Shown piece after piece: positions 60,852 to 64,000 of a DNA stretch of 64,000 nucleotides (the stretch's first letter is position 1; each line of letters begins with the position of its first letter). Where the stretch lies: contig CM072887.1 of assembly GCA_037013685.1 (NCBI GenBank), positions 89,548,347-89,612,346 of the forward strand, given 5' to 3'. Under the pieces are notes generated by a model. It was not told the origin of the DNA, searched no databases, and saw only the letters and a list, made by a program, of their open reading frames with translations. A program made the position numbers and the translations under genes. The DNA comes from Acridotheres tristis (taxonomy: Eukaryota > Chordata > Aves > Passeriformes > Sturnidae).

Positions 60852-61100
60852 TGCACTTCTGTGATGGTGACTACCTCACAACTTTCCTGCTGTATGGAGG
60901 TGCCCAGCTCCTCCTGCTTGCTGCCCATGCTGTTTGCATTTGTGTACATGCACTTTGGCTGGGCTAATGGTTTTGCCCCATCCCAGGCCTGCCACTCATC
61001 CCCTTCCTACTTTGAGCATCATGTGAATTCTCCTAAATCTGCCTTTAGTAAACTTAGTTCAGCTTCAATTGCTTTCATTGATAGGTTAAGCTAACCTCAC

Positions 61101-61829
61101 TGACTTTGCCTAAAGAGGATGATGGAGGGTTTGTGGGATCCTTCATGTCGAAGAGTTGTGAAAAGAGTGACCTTTGAAGATCTGTTATTCTGTAGTTTAC
61201 AAAATGAGTGAATTCATGACTTAATTATAGGCACCAGTGACATACAAAAATAGTGATCATGTCTAGAAGCATGGTATGAGGAACAGAGGAACATCTTCCA
61301 TGACTATGACTATATAAAAGGAAATTAAACAGTTTGAGACATGGTTTGAGGACTGGCACATGATTGATCATCCAAGCTGTTTGCTTTCTAACATGCTCCT
61401 GGCAGCTTTGGTCTGGGCCAAACAAGCAGAATAACACAGCATGGAGGCAGTGCAGGCAAATAAGCAGTAAAGCCAAGACCAGTATTGCAGGAGGATGGAG
61501 AGAAAGGTTTAGCTTTGTAAGCATGAGGTGTGTCATGCCGTCTGCCTTGAGGACAATGGAGAGAATTTGGATGGCATAGAAGAGGAACTGAACTCAGTGC
61601 ATAAGTGGCCAAGCTCCCTTGAATGCTTTGCATCCTCCCTGGGAACCTGAGTTATTCTGAGCATGTGGGTTACATACCATGCCTTTCGCTTGGCAAACAG
61701 GAAGTCTAAAAAAATTGACTACTCTTAAGGCGCTTACATGCATAATTAGGCTTTGTGAGAATTATTTCCTATTCCTATCCCATTCCCATTTTTGTATGTA
61801 CAAGATAAAAGTTTTTTGAATTTCTACAG
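61101..61829. other. Unique sequence between CR1 copies
   Basis: Plus- and minus-strand frames overlap here (61225-61633) without a recognisable domain. No repeat is recognised. Confidence 0.5.
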
Positions 61830-61979
61830 AGTACTTGGATACCTCTATCCTTGGAGAGATTTAAAAGCCATCTGGACATGGTCCTGAGGAACTGGCTTTT
61901 GCTGGCTTGAGCATGGAGGTTCGACTAGATGACTTCCAGAGGTCCCTTCCAATGTCAACCATTCTGTGATTCTGTAATA
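61830..61979 (+). mobile_element. CR1 3-prime end, sense (first of a pair)
   Basis: A sense CR1 3-prime end: 'cctctatccttggagagat' (61842-61860), 'gactagatgacttccagagg' (61923-61942), 'tcccttccaatg' and the tail 'attctgtgattctgt' (61962-61976). It abuts a second CR1 end in the same direction. Confidence 0.85.
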
Positions 61980-62165
61980 CTTGGCCTAAAACTGTATCTC
62001 CCTTTAAGGTCATGTGTTCAAGGATGCTCTCAGGCACATGGTGGGTATCCTGCATAGGGCTGTGATTTGGACTTGATGATTCTGATGGGTCCCTTCCAAG
62101 TCTGTATATTCTATGATTCTATGATTCTATGATTCTATGATTCTATGATTCTATGATTCTATGAT
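61980..62165 (+). mobile_element. CR1 3-prime end with seven tail repeats, sense
   Basis: A second CR1 3-prime end, of a different subfamily, starts directly after the first. It contains 'aaggtcatgtgttcaagga' (62007-62025) and 'gggtcccttccaagtctgta' (62088-62107). It ends in seven exact ATTCTATG units (62108-62163). The unbroken tail suggests it is the youngest CR1 here or that its tail has expanded as a microsatellite. Confidence 0.9.
62108..62163. repeat. (ATTCTATG)7 microsatellite
   Basis: Seven exact copies of the 8-bp CR1 terminal unit. CR1 ends usually carry two to four, so expansion by slippage is likely and length polymorphism is possible. Confidence 0.95.
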
Positions 62166-64000
62166 GTGATGCTTGGCAAGTGTCTGTGTTTGTTTGCACC
62201 AAGTGCTGAGCTGAACCAGTGAGTTGGTGACTCATGGGGCAGGAGAGTGTCATATGCGTCCTGCCTGAATGACCTCCTGTCCCTGCCAGCCCAAGAGAAT
62301 GAGCAGATAGAGCTCTCAGGGCTTACTTCTTATGTCAATCCTATATGTAGGCTTGGTTGAAGGCAGCATCTTCTCTGTGCAGCTAGCTGTGTCTGTGTCC
62401 TCTGTGTGTGTGTTTCAGTGTGTGTTTTTCTGGGACATATGCTCAGCTTTCCTATTAGATGGATGTGCAAGCAGGAAAGCAGCAGCTGTATCTGTCAGCC
62501 CAAGCAGAGACCCAGATCTCCAGATAGTTGGACAGGAGAGAGTCTTGGGCCAGGGCTGCTGGAAATGGTGGCTGCTCCAAACATCCCTTAGTGAATACTT
62601 TATAATACAACCTGTTGCTTAAACTGGGAATTTGGAGCCTGTGTATGTGATTTGCATTGGAAGAAATATGAATCATAGAAGATTTTTTAATATTTTTTTC
62701 TGTTCTTCAGAAATATGTAAGAATTATTCTTTTCTAAGAGAAAAAGTAAAATCGTCATATTCAATCCTGTTTTTCAACCCATGCTAAAAATGGAGCAGAT
62801 AAAAAACTGGAGGTTTTCTATGTGATTTTAAATAAGAATGATTAACTACAAAAATTTTGTAGAGTTTGAGAATTGATAGTCCCTGTTATTTTCGAGAGAT
62901 ATTGAAAATCATTGCAAATTCTTTAAAATCACTCGGTAGTTTTCTCAAGTTGATAAAATATATTTCACCACAGAGCTGCTCTTTGCCTCTTCTTCCAGTG
63001 CTATCAAAACCCATGCACCTTCATAAATGTTGATGACAGTGCTTTGCCTTTCCGGGCTTTATGCATATCATGGTACATTATATTCTTATAATCTTCTGCC
63101 CTCAGTCCTATATTAAATCAGTTTACCCAAGCTCTTTTGTTTCCAAGTATTTTGTCCCCAAAAAACTAAGGCTGGGGCTTATCAGATAGTCATGGTAATT
63201 AGAAGTGAAGTCCATAATAGAAGGACCTTTACTATCTTGTTTGAATTTGCTGTGTCAGATGATAAGCTAAAATTACAATAAGATGGCTAATTTTCAGTGG
63301 CATAAAAATTATACCAGAATCTAAAACTGATGCATTTTGAGTTTCTTTTGTTTACAGAAATAAAGCCTCTGCCAGAGGGACTGAACTGGCTCATGGCATA
63401 AACTCTCAATTTTCTTGTTAGTTGTGAATCCCCTTAATCCCTTGCAGTCTTTGTAAATGATTTTGCACTATACTTTCACTTTCTTCCCATTAGATGAGCT
63501 ATTTACACAAGCTGTGGATATAGATATACTTCTTAATTTACTTTTATGTAAGTTATTTTTATTTTGATCATTCAGATCTAGGCCAGAACTTCATAACTTC
63601 AACAAATAAAATGGGACTTTACTTAATACACATTACTTAAGAAGTATTTATTGTACTTCCTTTAAATTGTTGGCAATACTCAGTACTTTTTAATGTTTTG
63701 AAACCACTGTAAGTGCATAATTCACTATTTTCTCTAATACATGTGGACTGGAACACAAATGTTTTCAGTGCAGAAATCTTGTCCTGGTGGAAGTCCACAT
63801 AAGATGTAATCTTGCAGTGCTGCTACTGTGACTTGTAGATCATATAACTCAGTCTGTTTGGCAACCGAACCACAAAAATACAAAAATCTCCATAGCTTGA
63901 AATAGATTTAAGAGACAGCTTGTTAATAAGGAAACAAAAGCTCCAACTCTGTTCACCTTCCCTTTTCCAGTACCTCTCTGGCATTGAGCCACATTTTTGG
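62166..64000. other. Unique sequence to the window end
   Basis: A slightly GC-richer part with short TG runs (62400-62425) is followed by AT-rich DNA. Overlapping frames of 96, 61 and 73 codons at 62332-62676 show no domain. No gene, RNA or repeat is recognised. Confidence 0.5.

Larger units (their letters stand above)
58375..61100 (-). mobile_element. Large CR1 copy, antisense, 5-prime truncated
   Basis: This is the longest retroelement copy in the window at about 2.7 kb, against about 4.5 kb for a complete CR1. On the plus strand it opens with a worn 3-prime end (no clear ATTCTATG repeats; 'gaggtcattgagtcaaacc' at 58375-58393). It then crosses the reverse transcriptase in reverse order and the endonuclease (60242-60851), and fades near 61100 in the N-terminal endonuclease region. 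ORF1 and the 5-prime UTR are missing. Frames change repeatedly, so it is inactive. Plus-strand frames such as 60705-61094 (129 codons) are antisense noise. Confidence 0.92.

Noticed and set aside
60705..61094. 129-codon plus-strand frame
   Set aside because: It is antisense to the CR1 endonuclease, which is the true reading on the minus strand.

Overview
The window looks like AT-rich, gene-poor nuclear DNA from a bird, probably a songbird or another neoavian. The main evidence is the set of interspersed repeats. There are many CR1 non-LTR retrotransposon copies, several ending in the avian 8-base ATTCTATG-type tail, plus older L3-like CR1 relics. There are also five LTR-retrovirus remnants whose ends and layout resemble bird ERVL/ERV1-type elements. 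The bird assignment rests on recognising these families by eye, without a database search. I found no convincing host protein-coding exon, rRNA, tRNA, CRISPR array or prokaryotic feature. The window is best read as intergenic or deep-intronic sequence.

Layout: 1-2056 is plain AT-rich DNA with an old antisense CR1 relic (about 1185-1600). A sense-strand ERVL-type provirus fragment occupies about 2057-5455: one LTR, leader, decayed gag with a damaged zinc knuckle, the end of the protease and the first part of reverse transcriptase, then an abrupt end. 5456-16160 is almost repeat-free apart from two short relics. A minus-strand LTR lies at about 16161-16690. 16691-24764 holds a locally GC-rich patch (18690-19197) and another old CR1 relic. 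Between 24765 and 31617 are four CR1 copies and one LTR (28860-29355). LTR 33508-34085 is followed by about 6 kb of unique sequence containing a DR1-like nuclear-receptor motif array near 35972.

The right half has a CR1 with reverse-transcriptase remnants (42786-44450), a solo LTR (45678-46194), old CR1 relics (48950-49505 and about 49810-49860), and a long repeat-poor block (about 49.9-57.5 kb). That block contains two unusual inverted-repeat structures and a cluster of homeodomain-type TTAATTA sites. Next come a 7-bp mirror-repeat minisatellite (57524-57600) and the largest CR1 copy (58375-61100, antisense, endonuclease plus reverse transcriptase). Two CR1 3-prime ends follow in tandem (61830-62165), the second ending in seven perfect ATTCTATG copies.

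No genes here work together as a system. All protein-coding relics are dead retroelement fragments with frameshifts, stops, deletions or lost catalytic residues. I saw no new biological system. The items most worth a second look are the interleaved inverted repeats at 53884-53923, the two octamer-centred perfect hairpins (41760-41783 and 51085-51110), the GC-rich patch at 18.7-19.2 kb, and the candidate regulatory block around 55.7-56.0 kb.
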